Assembly (NCBI GenBank): GCA_026391235.1
Contig: JAPLDV010000462.1
Coordinates: forward strand, 1 to 6,021
Length of the DNA: 6,021 nucleotides
Direction of reading: 5' to 3'
Source of the DNA: Bacteroidia bacterium
Lineage (GTDB): Bacteria > Bacteroidota > Bacteroidia > Bacteroidales > UBA12481
Shown here: one piece after another, positions 5,470-6,021 of the stretch
How the letters are laid out: every line of letters begins with the position of its first letter
How positions within the stretch are numbered: position 1 is the stretch's first letter
The notes under the pieces: generated by a model
Database searches by the model: none
Told to the model about the DNA's origin: nothing
Seen by the model: only the letters and a program-made list of their open reading frames with translations
Made by a program: the position numbers and the translations under genes

Positions 5470-6021
5470 AGGTAGGATAGCTTAAAGAAGAATCCCCTCT
5501 GCATTTCCACCGGCTTTAGGTCGCCCCCAAAAAAGGGTTGCGATTCTTCCGATTGTTCATAAAGAGATCCATATCCTATGTAGCAAACGGTTCCGGGGAT
5601 ATACGTGAAGGATACCAGAAAGTCGGTGAGCAATGATTTGTAAAAACCATTGTATTCAGTTATTCCTCTTATAAACAGGTATTTATTGAACTGATAGGTA
5701 AGTTTTAACCTTTCGATGGGGTATCGGTATATGGTTTTATTATCGCTTTTACTGATAAAATCTGCATATACAAAGCTGAGGGTGGATGCAAATTTTGGCC
5801 AGGGCTGAAAAGCGGCACTCAGGGTTAATCGGTTGCTCATGCCACCGAATGGATCCGTAGAATAGTAAATGGCATGGCCACGACGGTACGACAGGTTACC
5901 TGAAAACCAATTTTTATAGCGGCCTTGGAGTATAAGCTGAAGACCTCCTGTTTGGAATCGCTGTCCGAGGAATACCTCGTTGGAATAAGCATATTTAACT
6001 TTCATCTGTGTGGTTCCTCCA
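5457..6021 (-). CDS. DUF5916 outer-membrane protein, C-terminal fragment (runs off right edge)
   Basis: 187 codons are visible; the frame stays open through the right edge (GGTTQ before the Met at 6003-6005), so this Met is internal and the gene is truncated by the window. Alternating, aromatic-rich strands (LILQGRYKNWFSGNLSYRRG, LTLSAAFQPWPKFASTLSFV, IERLKLTYQFNKYLFIRGI) and the closing block TDFLVSFTYIPGTVCYIGYGSLYE followed by RGFFFKLSYLFRN match the end of DUF5916 proteins. Those are large outer-membrane proteins, usually 700 residues or more, that normally carry a family-9-like carbohydrate-binding domain at the N-terminus. That domain would lie outside the window. The family call rests on the IPGTV-GYGSLYE ending, which is highly characteristic. 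The stop codon sits inside a long inverted repeat. Confidence 0.85.
   Translation of the reverse strand, partial: GGTTQMKVKYAYSNEVFLGQRFQTGGLQLILQGRYKNWFSGNLSYRRGHAIYYSTDPFGGMSNRLTLSAAFQPWPKFASTLSFVYADFISKSDNKTIYRYPIERLKLTYQFNKYLFIRGITEYNGFYKSLLTDFLVSFTYIPGTVCYIGYGSLYEQSEESQPFFGGDLKPVEMQRGFFFKLSYLFRN

Noticed and set aside
5457..6005. Complete 182-residue gene starting at the Met at 6003-6005
   Set aside because: The frame remains open to the window edge and the sequence matches only the end of the much longer DUF5916 family, so this Met is internal.

Overview
All seven genes read leftward on the minus strand. Several things point to a free-living Bacteroidota, probably Bacteroidales-like. 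The rightmost gene ends in a DUF5916-type outer-membrane domain, and one protein ends in what looks like a type IX secretion sorting domain. Starts are preceded by A-rich stretches rather than Shine-Dalgarno sequences, and there is a cysteine-rich DUF3795 protein. Base composition is intermediate and looks uniform, with no sign of a recently acquired block.

In transcription order (right to left): (1) the C-terminal end of a DUF5916 / family-9 carbohydrate-binding-type outer-membrane protein, entering from the right edge; (2) a short-chain dehydrogenase of the retinol-dehydrogenase-like group; (3) a secreted alpha/beta-hydrolase esterase of the PF00756 type; (4) a small DUF3795 protein; (5) a secreted (alpha/alpha)6-barrel glycoside-hydrolase-like protein; (6) a secreted NHL/SMP-30-like beta-propeller with a degenerate T9SS-like tail; (7) the N-terminal part of a PD40 (TolB-like) beta-propeller, leaving the window at the left edge. 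Five of the seven proteins appear to be exported or in the outer membrane. The esterase and the barrel enzyme could both act on plant or microbial polysaccharides, but there is no SusC/SusD pair, so this is not a recognisable polysaccharide utilisation locus. Only the two propeller genes are tightly linked, through an ATGA overlap or a 26-base gap. The other gaps are about 60 to 200 bases, so most genes may be separate transcription units.

No gene-free stretch exceeds about 205 bases. The gaps hold most of the unusual structure: a pair of dispersed hairpin repeats 1,000 bases apart that keep their pairing through a compensatory change; a 12-bp perfect inverted repeat covering the stop of the DUF5916 gene; a GTCGGGAT-type hairpin repeat after the barrel-enzyme gene; a 9-base tandem repeat running through the DUF3795 stop codon; and short direct repeats upstream of the barrel-enzyme gene and the first propeller gene. 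I see no tRNA, rRNA, CRISPR array, transposase or phage gene, and no convincing evidence of a new multi-gene system.
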